Of a stretch of 6,110 bases of DNA, positions 1-5,949 are shown piece by piece. Source of the stretch: Clostridiales bacterium UBA8153 (lineage in GTDB: Bacteria; Bacillota; Sulfobacillia; UBA8153); assembly GCA_003449495.1 (NCBI GenBank), contig DMHJ01000234.1, positions 1 to 6,110 on the forward strand, given 5' to 3'. Within the stretch, counting starts at the first letter, position 1, and each line of letters starts with the position of its first letter. A model generated the notes under the pieces. It saw nothing but the letters and a program-made list of their open reading frames with translations, was not told the origin of the DNA and did not search any database. A program made the translations under genes and the position numbers.

Positions 1-1
1 G

Positions 2-169
2 GTCTTTGCCCCCAAGGCGGTCGGGGAGAGCTTCCCGTATGCTCGCGAACTGCCCGGCCCGTTCCACCGCGTCGGTACCGGTTCCCCGCTCGCCGCCAGC
101 CTGGAACCAAAGGAACGCATCGACCAGCGCCTGGTCATGCGCGTGAGTGCTGGCCTTAACGGAGGATGA
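2..169 (+). CDS. C-terminal end of an unidentified protein (5' truncated by the window edge)
   Basis: The frame is open from base 2 for 55 codons to a TGA at 167-169. Codon use is like that of the neighbouring genes, with mostly G or C in third position (gtc, gcc, ccc, aag, gcg, gtc), which supports real coding sequence. The visible part starts VFAPKAVGESFPYAREL, has the short turn-like stretch HRVGTGSPL, and ends IDQRLVMRVSAGLNGG. The alternating hydrophobic run RLVMRV could be a last beta strand. I do not recognise the family, and too little is visible to name a function. The start and most of the protein lie outside the window. The gene is co-directional with selA but separated by 374 bases, so it need not share a transcript. 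The TGA is probably the true stop; a speculative readthrough reading is treated in the findings. Confidence 0.55.
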   Translation, partial: VFAPKAVGESFPYARELPGPFHRVGTGSPLAASLEPKERIDQRLVMRVSAGLNGG

Positions 170-543
170 CTACCCCAGGGATGACGAGAAGAGGTCGCTT
201 GCCCGCTGCAAGTTGCGAAACCCTCTAAACACCCTTACACCGGACGCGATACGCCAATGGGACGGGACACAACGAGTCATAATCCTTACGCTGCACCATG
301 ACCCTTGTCTGCTCTTGCCCTCCAAAGTGAGCGAGCTCTGAATATCGACAGCCATGCTCTGACTGATAGCCCTAACCTGCTTTTGTCCACTCTGCTTGAT
401 CCACGCGTCACTGACCCGGCAGAGGAATACCCAGCCCCCAAGGCGAAAGGCTAACAGTCGGGAATGGCGGATACACGTGGAAGCGTGAGTCTCCGTCGTT
501 TCCGCTACCTGGTGACTCATCACAGGATGCGGAGGATGAGGAG
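170..543. other. Intergenic stretch without a convincing gene; possible eroded coding sequence
   Basis: This 374-base gap is visibly less GC-rich than its surroundings: a hand count gives 32 of 60 (53%) for bases 181-240, against 46 of 60 (77%) for bases 2641-2700 in selB. Open frames exist but none has a good ribosome binding site or gene-like codon use. On the + strand, one frame runs to 341 (containing NPLNTLTPDAIRQWDGTQ). Another, from 302 to a TAA at 452-454, encodes a moderately protein-like segment ending DPAEEYPAPKAKG. The two could be pieces of one decayed gene joined by a frameshift near base 300, but this is inference. A 117-codon frame on the - strand (170-523) looks like a shadow. 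I found no tRNA, no terminator with a T-tract and no clear -35/-10 pair. Any selA promoter presumably lies here but cannot be pinpointed. Confidence 0.4.
531..535 (+). promoter_or_regulatory. Shine-Dalgarno sequence of selA
   Basis: GGAGG lies 8 bases before the TTG at 544. The only nearby ATG (536-538) is in another frame and overlaps this site, so the spacing decides for the TTG start. Confidence 0.75.
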
Positions 544-1932
544 TTGCGATCTGACCTGCTACGGCAGTTGCCTTCAGTAGACCGGGTACTAGCGGCGGCC
601 GGTCCTCATACCTACGCGCGAAAGGAGCTGGTGGAGGCCATTCGCCGGGTGCTCGACGACCTCCGCCGGTGCATCCGGTCGGGAGAGCCTGTGTCGAGTC
701 TTGATGCCGGGAGCGTAGCCCGGTCGGCCCTGGAGCTTCTGCGGGGCAACCCGGCCGGTATGCGGTCGGTAGTCAACGCCACGGGAGTCATCCTTCACAC
801 CAATCTGGGACGGGCGCGCCTATCCGAGGCGGCGTGCCGCGCCGTCTCCGCCGCCGCCCGGGACTATACGGATCTGGAATACGACTTGGAGACGGGCGAA
901 CGTAGTGCGCGTCACCGCCGCGTACGTGCATTGCTGGCTACACTTGCCGGCGCCGAGGACGTCCTGGTGGTCAACAACAACGCCGCCGCCGTGCTCTTAG
1001 TGTTGAACACCCTGGCCAAGGGCCGTGAGGTGATCGTCTCCCGGGGCCAGCTGGTGGAGATCGGGGGAGGCTTCCGCCTGCCGGCGGTCATGGAGAGCAG
1101 TGGCTGCCGGCTGGTGGAAGTGGGCACGACCAACCGCACGTACCTTTCCGACTATGAGGCAGCCGTTACGTCCCAGACCGCCCTGTTCCTCAGGGTCCAT
1201 CCCAGTAACTTCGTGATTTCCGGATATCACCACGAGCCGGACGGCCGGGAACTGGCGGCCCTGGCCGCCCGCCACGGGTTGCCCTTGGTGGAGGACTTGG
1301 GAAGCGGGGTCATGGTCGATCTGTCTCATTGGGGCCTCCCGGCCGAGCGCTCGGTCTCTGCCGCCTTGGAGGCAGGTGCCGGGGTAGTCACTTTCAGCGG
1401 CGATAAGCTGCTGGGAGGGCCCCAGGCGGGCATCATCTGCGGACTGCGGCACTGGGTGGAGCCTGCCGGCACGAATCCCTTGGCCCGGGCCCTGCGGGTG
1501 GACAAACTAACCGTGGCAGCCCTAGAGGCTACGCTCAGGCTCTACTACGACCCGGTGGAGGCCCGGACCGCCATTCCCACTTTGGCCGCCTTATCCGTCC
1601 CTCCGGCCCAGTTGCTGGCGCGTGCCCGGCGCCTGGCCCGCCGGCTTGCCCGCATCCCCGGGCACGGCTGCACCATCACGGTGGCCGAGGCCCGGGCCCC
1701 AGTCGGGGGCGGCTCGTTGCCGGGAACGGAGCTTTTGGGTTCTGTGGTAAGAGTGGAGTCGCCCATCCCCGTACAGGTGCTGGAGTCCCGCATGCGCCGG
1801 GCCCCGTTTCCCGTCATCGGCCGGGTGGAGGGAGGAGCCCTGCTTCTTGACGTGCGCACCATGGCCGATGCGGAGTTCTCCCACGTGGAACATGCGCTGG
1901 CCGCAGCTTTAGGCGGGCGGGAGGAGACTTGA
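544..1932 (+). CDS. selA: L-seryl-tRNA(Sec) selenium transferase (selenocysteine synthase SelA)
   Basis: SelA is a cytoplasmic PLP-dependent enzyme of the fold-type I aminotransferase group. It replaces the serine hydroxyl on Ser-tRNA(Sec) with selenium from selenophosphate, giving Sec-tRNA(Sec), and works as a large ring-shaped oligomer in characterised bacteria. The protein is 462 residues, the normal family length. Residues about 1-75 are the helical N-terminal region that binds tRNA(Sec). The signature VNATGVILHTNLGRA is at 77-91, VNNNAAAVLL at 143-152, and a Gly-rich segment SRGQLVEIGGGFRLP at 166-180. VGTTNRT is at 193-199. The PLP-binding lysine is K288 in TFSGDKLLGGPQAG (283-296). All key motifs are intact. 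The TTG start is chosen because of the GGAGG 8 bases upstream and because no other in-frame start fits. selB follows directly, so the two form an operon. I am very sure of the identity. Confidence 0.97.
   Translation: MRSDLLRQLPSVDRVLAAAGPHTYARKELVEAIRRVLDDLRRCIRSGEPVSSLDAGSVARSALELLRGNPAGMRSVVNATGVILHTNLGRARLSEAACRAVSAAARDYTDLEYDLETGERSARHRRVRALLATLAGAEDVLVVNNNAAAVLLVLNTLAKGREVIVSRGQLVEIGGGFRLPAVMESSGCRLVEVGTTNRTYLSDYEAAVTSQTALFLRVHPSNFVISGYHHEPDGRELAALAARHGLPLVEDLGSGVMVDLSHWGLPAERSVSAALEAGAGVVTFSGDKLLGGPQAGIICGLRHWVEPAGTNPLARALRVDKLTVAALEATLRLYYDPVEARTAIPTLAALSVPPAQLLARARRLARRLARIPGHGCTITVAEARAPVGGGSLPGTELLGSVVRVESPIPVQVLESRMRRAPFPVIGRVEGGALLLDVRTMADAEFSHVEHALAAALGGREET
1920..1924 (+). promoter_or_regulatory. 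Shine-Dalgarno sequence of selB, inside the end of selA
   Basis: GGAGG, within the last codons of selA, is 4 bases before a TTG at 1929 and 10 bases before a second in-frame TTG at 1935. The first spacing is short and the second slightly long, so it does not settle the start alone. Its place inside selA suggests translational coupling. Confidence 0.6.
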
Positions 1933-1934
1933 GT

Positions 1935-3842
1935 TTGCGGCACCTGGTCCTGGGTACCGCCGGCCACATCGATCACGGCAAGACGGCCTTAGTGAAGGCG
2001 CTTACCGGGGTAGACACGGACAGGCTGCCCGAGGAGAAGGCACGCGGTATCTCCATTGATTTAGGCTTTGCCAGCCTGACGCTGCCCGGCGGTGAACGCG
2101 TCTCCATCGTGGATGTGCCCGGTCATGAGCGGTTTCTCAAGAACATGCTGGCCGGCGCCACCGGCATGGATGCGGTGTTGCTGGTGGTTGCCGCCGACGA
2201 GGGGGTCATGCCCCAGACCCGCGAGCATCTGGACGTGCTCCAACTGCTGCAGGTTGCCCGCGGCATGGTAGTCATTACGAAAGTGGATTTGGCAGAGGCA
2301 GAATGGCTGGAACTCGTAGAAGAGGAAATCCGGCAACTTGTTCAGGGTAGCTTCCTGGAGCATGCTCCGGTGGTGGAAGTATCCGCCGTCACCGGGCAGG
2401 GTCTGGATCTTCTCCGGTCCAGTCTAAGCCAAATCCTCCGCGATGTACCGGAAAGGGACCGCGAGGCGTTGCCCCGCCTGCCCGTGGACCGGGCCTTCGC
2501 CGTGGCCGGTTTTGGCACGGTTGTCACCGGGACCCTGCACTGCGGCGAGCTGGTGGTGGGGGAGAAACTCGAGCTCGTCCCCCCGGCCATACCCGTGCGT
2601 GTGCGGGGACTGGAGGTGCATGGTTCGGCTGTGGACCGGGCAGGTCCCGGGCAGCGGGTGGCGGCCAACCTGGCCGGGGTTGGGTGGGGGCAGGTGGAAA
2701 GGGGTTACGTGCTCACCTGGCCGGGCTTTCTGCAGCCGGTGCGCACCTTCACCGCCAGCTTCCAGCTCTTGAAAGGAAGCCGCCCGCTGGCCAACGGGGC
2801 CCGGGTGCGTGTGCACGTAGGCACCGCCGAAGTCATGGGTCGCGCCATCCTGTTGGATGCCGATGAACTGGCACCGGGTGCCGGCGGGCATCTGCGGTTC
2901 CGCGCCGACCGCCCGATGGCGGCTTTCCCGGGCGACCGCTACATCGTCAGACTGTCTTCACCGGTGATTACTATCGGTGGCGGGACGGTGCTGGATACGA
3001 CCCTTCGGTACCGGCGACTGGACCCCTCCGGCCTATCCCGCCTGGAAGCCCTGGCCCGGGCCACACCGGGTGAACGCTTGTTCCTGGAGCTGGAGGGAAG
3101 CAAGTCGCCGCTCACCTTAACGCAGCTGGCGATGCGGTGTGGCAGACGCCTGCCGGTAGTGGAACGCGATTTAGGGACGTTGGCGGAGGCATCCCAGGTA
3201 GTGGTGTTGGACGACCCCCGGGCCTACCTGGCGCAGAGCGTTTACCACCGGGTGGCGCTCAACCTCACCGGGTACCTGCACGAATATTTCCGGAAGCGGC
3301 CGTACAAACGGCTCTGCCCACGGGAAGAGACGCGCCAGCGCTGCTGCCCGGACTGGGACGGCCGTACGTTCAACGCCCTCCTGCGGCTGCTGCAAGCGGA
3401 CGGCCGGGTAATCGTCCATGATGACGGTCTGGAGTTGCCTGGCCGGCTGCTCGAGCTGGATGCCCACGCCCGGGCCACCAGAGAGCGGCTGTTGCAGCTA
3501 TACGGGGCGGCGGGCTTCTCACCGCCTACCATCAACGAAGCTCTGGCCGGGTTGGGACTGGGCGAAGACCAGCTGGACCTGGTGGAACTTCTGGTAAGCC
3601 GGGACGACCTGGTCAAGGTCGGCGACCTTATCTACCACGGTGAGGCCGTAGAGCGCGCCCGGCAGCAGCTGTTGGCCCATTTCCAGGTCAAGCCCCTGCT
3701 TACGCCCGGTGAATTCAGGGACCTGCTGGGGACCAGCCGGAAATACTCCATGCCCCTGCTGGCCTACTTCGACGCTATCCGCCTCACCAGGCGCGTGGGG
3801 GATGACCGGGTCCTCTACCGTCCGGACCTCACCGGCGGCTAA
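1935..3842 (+). CDS. selB: Selenocysteine-specific translation elongation factor SelB
   Basis: SelB is a GTPase related to EF-Tu. It binds Sec-tRNA(Sec) and the SECIS hairpin of selenoprotein mRNAs and delivers Sec at UGA codons on the ribosome. Numbered from the TTG at 1935 (635 residues), the GTPase domain spans about 1-175. It shows the P-loop [11 protein letters not shown] (7-17), switch [11 protein letters not shown] (37-46), DVPGH (60-64), the base-contact motif TKVD (115-118) and SAVTG (150-154). Beta-barrel domains II and III follow (about 176-360, with [10 protein letters not shown] at 191-200). The rest (about 370-635) is the winged-helix array that binds SECIS, ending with [16 protein letters not shown] and [11 protein letters not shown]. 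As I recall, the M. thermoacetica SelB is 634 residues, so this is full length. I prefer 1935 because [11 protein letters not shown] aligns with the usual family N-terminus (M-K/R-x-hydrophobic). A start at 1929 would add two residues and overlap selA by 4 bases. Confidence 0.97.
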   Translation: MRHLVLGTAGHIDHGKTALVKALTGVDTDRLPEEKARGISIDLGFASLTLPGGERVSIVDVPGHERFLKNMLAGATGMDAVLLVVAADEGVMPQTREHLDVLQLLQVARGMVVITKVDLAEAEWLELVEEEIRQLVQGSFLEHAPVVEVSAVTGQGLDLLRSSLSQILRDVPERDREALPRLPVDRAFAVAGFGTVVTGTLHCGELVVGEKLELVPPAIPVRVRGLEVHGSAVDRAGPGQRVAANLAGVGWGQVERGYVLTWPGFLQPVRTFTASFQLLKGSRPLANGARVRVHVGTAEVMGRAILLDADELAPGAGGHLRFRADRPMAAFPGDRYIVRLSSPVITIGGGTVLDTTLRYRRLDPSGLSRLEALARATPGERLFLELEGSKSPLTLTQLAMRCGRRLPVVERDLGTLAEASQVVVLDDPRAYLAQSVYHRVALNLTGYLHEYFRKRPYKRLCPREETRQRCCPDWDGRTFNALLRLLQADGRVIVHDDGLELPGRLLELDAHARATRERLLQLYGAAGFSPPTINEALAGLGLGEDQLDLVELLVSRDDLVKVGDLIYHGEAVERARQQLLAHFQVKPLLTPGEFRDLLGTSRKYSMPLLAYFDAIRLTRRVGDDRVLYRPDLTGG

Positions 3843-3933
3843 GGCTCCGCATCTGCAGCCATTTCCAGATATTTGCCCGGTTCAGACCTGATTTTGTTTG
3901 TTTCCATGTAGCCTGTCCAAGGCCGTCTCCCGG

Positions 3934-3956
3934 GCCCGGGCCCGTGAGGCCCGGGC
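3934..3956. repeat. Very stable GC inverted repeat between selB and the SleB-like gene
   Basis: The arms 3934-3942 (GCCCGGGCC) and 3948-3956 (GGCCCGGGC) are perfectly complementary over 9 bp, with a 5-base loop CGTGA. No T-tract follows on the + strand, so it is not a classic intrinsic terminator. It lies about 90 bases after the selB stop and about 30 before the next start. It could slow or end selAB transcription, or form part of the leader of the downstream mRNA. The hairpin is seen in the sequence; the role is inference. Confidence 0.6.
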
Positions 3957-3973
3957 GGCAGCAGGAGAGGGAA

Positions 3974-3980
3974 AAGGAGG
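3974..3980 (+). promoter_or_regulatory. Shine-Dalgarno sequence of the LysM/SleB-like hydrolase gene
   Basis: AAGGAGG is a near-perfect match to the 16S rRNA anti-Shine-Dalgarno sequence. It sits 6 bases before the ATG at 3987, which fixes that start. Confidence 0.8.
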
Positions 3981-3986
3981 TCTACC

Positions 3987-4628
3987 ATGTTACTGGAGGA
4001 TTTCTGGCGAAAAAACCGTGCCGGGCTCATGCGAACGGTTGTCTCTACCGGGCTGGCCCTGACCATCGCCATTGGCGTTTTAGCAGCGGGAAACACGGCC
4101 TACGCCGCCCTACTACACCGGGTAGAGCGCGGTGACACGCTGTGGCGTCTGAGCCGCATGTACGGGACCACAGTATCTCGCATCCAGGCCGCTAATCACC
4201 TGTCCGGCCACCTCATCCTCGTTGACCAGATGTTGGTCATCCCGGAGGCGAGCGCTGATGCCGGCGAGTTCGATCCGCGAAGCGTGGAGCTGCTGGCCCG
4301 CATGATCGTGGCCGAAGCCGAAGGGGAGCCGTATCTCGGCATGGTGGCGGTAGGTGCCGTGATCCTGAACCGGGTGGAAAGCCCGCGCTTTCCCGATACC
4401 ATCTGGTCGGTGCTGTTCCAGCGGGGACAGTTTGAGCCCATCGCCAACGGTCGCTTCTGGCGGGTGCAGGTAGGGGAGATCGGCCGCCGGGCCGCCCGGG
4501 CGGCTCTGGCCGGGGTAGACCCTACGGGTGGGGCGCTGTTCTTCTTCGCTCCCCGCAAGACCAGCAACCGTTTCATGTGGAGCCGGCCGGTGATCATGGA
4601 TATCGGCAATCACCGGTTCACCAACTAG
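3987..4628 (+). CDS. Secreted LysM-domain cell-wall hydrolase of the SleB/CwlJ family (spore-cortex-lytic type)
   Basis: This 213-residue protein is predicted to bind and cut peptidoglycan outside the membrane. Residues 1-40 form an export signal: basic residues (WRKNRAGLMR), a hydrophobic core (TVVSTGLALTIAIGVLAAG) and a likely signal peptidase site after AYA (38-40). Residues about 43-86 are one LysM domain (HRVERGDTLWRLSRMYG, then IQAANHL and MLVIP), which binds GlcNAc-containing glycan. Residues about 98-213 match the Hydrolase_2 domain of SleB/CwlJ: ARMIVAEAEGEPYLGMVAVG (104-123), VILNRVESPRFPDTIW (125-140), GQFEPI (147-152), and a C-terminal FFAPRKTSNRF. E110 in the AEAEGEP segment is the likely catalytic glutamate by family analogy. 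Classical SleB carries a PG_binding_1 domain rather than LysM, so orthology to sleB is not certain. Its role may be germination cortex lysis or another wall-remodelling step. The ATG is supported by the ideal ribosome binding site. Confidence 0.92.
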   Translation: MLLEDFWRKNRAGLMRTVVSTGLALTIAIGVLAAGNTAYAALLHRVERGDTLWRLSRMYGTTVSRIQAANHLSGHLILVDQMLVIPEASADAGEFDPRSVELLARMIVAEAEGEPYLGMVAVGAVILNRVESPRFPDTIWSVLFQRGQFEPIANGRFWRVQVGEIGRRAARAALAGVDPTGGALFFFAPRKTSNRFMWSRPVIMDIGNHRFTN

Positions 4629-4637
4629 CGTATCCCC

Positions 4638-4660
4638 GGGGCGGGGACCATCCCCGTCCC
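4638..4660. terminator. Hairpin between the convergent hydrolase and spoIID genes; likely bidirectional terminator
   Basis: The arms 4638-4647 (GGGGCGGGGA) and 4651-4660 (TCCCCGTCCC) form a 10-bp stem with one G-T wobble and a 3-base loop CCA. It lies 9 bases after one stop codon and 4 bases from the other, in a 36-base gap between converging genes, where a shared terminator is expected. No T-tract follows on either strand, so efficiency is uncertain. Confidence 0.55.
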
Positions 4661-4664
4661 CCTC

Positions 4665-5741
4665 TCACTCCCACCACCGCGCCACACTGGTGCCGGGGAA
4701 GCAATGGGCCAAGATCCCGGCGAAAGACCGGCCTTGCCTGGCCATGGCCTCGGCACCCCACTGGTCCAACCCGACCCCGTGACCCCAACCCCGGCCCCGG
4801 AAAGTCACCCGGGCACTCCCCACGCTGATGCCGGTGATCAGGGTAGAGCGGAGCACGTCCGGCCCGAGCCGGCGGCGCAGCTCGGCGGCGTGGATGGTCG
4901 TCTGGCCGACCCGTACCAGTTCCGCCCGTCCGGACCTCCCCCGGCTTTCAATGACCACGGTGCGGGCATCGCCGGGCCTTGCCCCCACCGAGCGCTCGAG
5001 AGTAGATCGCAAGACCTGGGCCGTCCACGTGGCGGCGTACCGGGGAGCCAGCTCTTGATCCGGGCTGGGTCTGGGTACCAGGTACGGGGCAGCGAACTCC
5101 GCAGCGGGGAAGCCCTCCTCCAGGGCGGCGGTCATACCTCCGGAACTTGCCCTGAAATGGGTCAAGGCCAGACCGCCCTGGAAGGTCAAGACCATGCCGC
5201 GGGTCTCGGCTACGGCCCGGCGGATGGCCGCGTCTACCCGGCGGGCGCAGTAGGCCAGGAAGTGATCCTTGGAAGTGCAGGCATCGGTCCCGTGCCTTTG
5301 GCGCGGGGTGCTGGACGGGCTTGCCATGCTTCGCAACGTGAAAGTCCGGGCCACGATGGCCTGGGCGGCCAAGGTGGCGTGCTCCCACCCGGGTACCGTC
5401 TCGGCGGCAACTACGCGTTCGACATACCGCTCCAAGGGCAACGATCCCCGGGAACCGTTGCGGTGATAGTAGATGGTAATCCTAGGCTCGCCGGTGTATC
5501 GCCGCCGGAGCTCCTCGTGCAGTTCCACCGGGGCCGGCGGGGCGGGCAGGGGCCGGGGTTCAGGAGGCCCCGGGAGCATCCGCCCGGCCAGCCCCAACAA
5601 TACCAGACCTAAAGCCACTATGACCAGGTGCCGGTGATTCCGCAACATGGGCCCGGCCAACCGGATGCCGATGCGGCGATAGGCCCGGGCCAGCTTCGCC
5701 CAGGTGTCGCCCGGTTTACTCTGGTCTACCGTGCCGCCCAA
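4665..5741 (-). CDS. spoIID: SpoIID-family peptidoglycan lytic transglycosylase (stage II sporulation protein D)
   Basis: SpoIID is a membrane-anchored enzyme that cuts glycan strands stripped of stem peptides, and with SpoIIP and SpoIIM drives engulfment of the forespore. The protein has 358 residues: a basic cytoplasmic N-terminus (1-37), one membrane segment at about 38-56 (HLVIVALGLVLLGLAGRML), a Pro-rich linker (57-72) and the SpoIID domain (about 85-358). Family marks are VVAAETVPGWEHATLAAQAI (110-129) with likely catalytic E114, ARTF (131-134), HGTDAC (150-155), THFRASSGGMT (194-204) and GRGWGHGVGLDQWGA (316-330). C155 and H160 fit the zinc-binding Cys/His pair reported for the C. difficile enzyme. 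The TTG start at 5741 is 9 bases after GGAGG and follows an in-frame TGA (5744-5742); an ATG at 5749 is out of frame and ends after seven codons. It converges on the LysM hydrolase gene. A SpoIID-like paralogue outside the engulfment complex is possible. Confidence 0.93.
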   Translation of the reverse strand: MGGTVDQSKPGDTWAKLARAYRRIGIRLAGPMLRNHRHLVIVALGLVLLGLAGRMLPGPPEPRPLPAPPAPVELHEELRRRYTGEPRITIYYHRNGSRGSLPLERYVERVVAAETVPGWEHATLAAQAIVARTFTLRSMASPSSTPRQRHGTDACTSKDHFLAYCARRVDAAIRRAVAETRGMVLTFQGGLALTHFRASSGGMTAALEEGFPAAEFAAPYLVPRPSPDQELAPRYAATWTAQVLRSTLERSVGARPGDARTVVIESRGRSGRAELVRVGQTTIHAAELRRRLGPDVLRSTLITGISVGSARVTFRGRGWGHGVGLDQWGAEAMARQGRSFAGILAHCFPGTSVARWWE

Positions 5742-5750
5742 TCAGCCATT

Positions 5751-5757
5751 CCTCCTT
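5751..5757 (-). promoter_or_regulatory. Shine-Dalgarno sequence of spoIID
   Basis: On the - strand this reads AAGGAGG, with 9 bases to the TTG at 5741. It is only one base from the ATG at 5749, which is too close to be used. The site therefore decides for TTG. Confidence 0.75.
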
Positions 5758-5949
5758 AGCCTAGAATGTCCCGGCCGGCTCCACTCCACCCGGCGATGAG
5801 ATTATGGCAGGACCTAGGCGACGGCCGGTACGGCGGTTGGGGTATGCTATGCACGGGAGGGATCGCGACTGGATACCCCGGGGAGTCGTGTTAAGAACAG
5901 GGGGAGCAGGGCAAGGGCAAGTTCGCCCGGCGGGTTTTTCTGCCTGGTC
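5758..5949. other. Upstream region of spoIID; no certain gene
   Basis: This stretch should contain the spoIID promoter, read on the - strand. A CATAATCT element on that strand (around 5789-5796) loosely resembles the -10 of sporulation sigma-E promoters, or TATAAT, but I could not find a matching -35, so it is not called. Open frames on both strands here are Arg/Gly/Pro-rich and look like shadows. No tRNA or CRISPR-like repeat is visible. Confidence 0.35.

Noticed and set aside
315..344. Possible selA promoter TTGCCC with TGAATA
   Set aside because: The -10 match is poor and a suitable spacing could be found only by stretching to 18 bases. It is too weak to annotate.
170..523. 117-codon open frame on the - strand before selA
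   Set aside because: It lacks a good ribosome binding site and gene-like codon use, has no recognisable motifs, and overlaps the + strand fragments. It looks like a chance frame.
997..1452. 151-codon - strand frame inside selA
   Set aside because: It is antisense to the highly conserved core of SelA, has no motifs, and is explained by GC-rich codon use.
3880..3890. T-loop-like GGTTCAGACC suggesting a tRNA (tRNA-Sec would be apt after selB)
   Set aside because: The flanking bases do not form a T-stem, there is no acceptor stem or TCA anticodon loop, and no terminal CCA context.
3881..3910. Possible promoter TTCAGA with an 18-base spacer to CATGTA before the hydrolase gene
   Set aside because: The -10 matches TATAAT at too few positions and the element does not fit sigma-F, -G, -E or -K consensus spacing either.
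4704..5612. 302-codon + strand open frame opposite spoIID
   Set aside because: It is Pro/Gly-rich with no domains and lies antisense to a clear SpoIID protein. Long shadow frames are expected opposite GC-rich genes.
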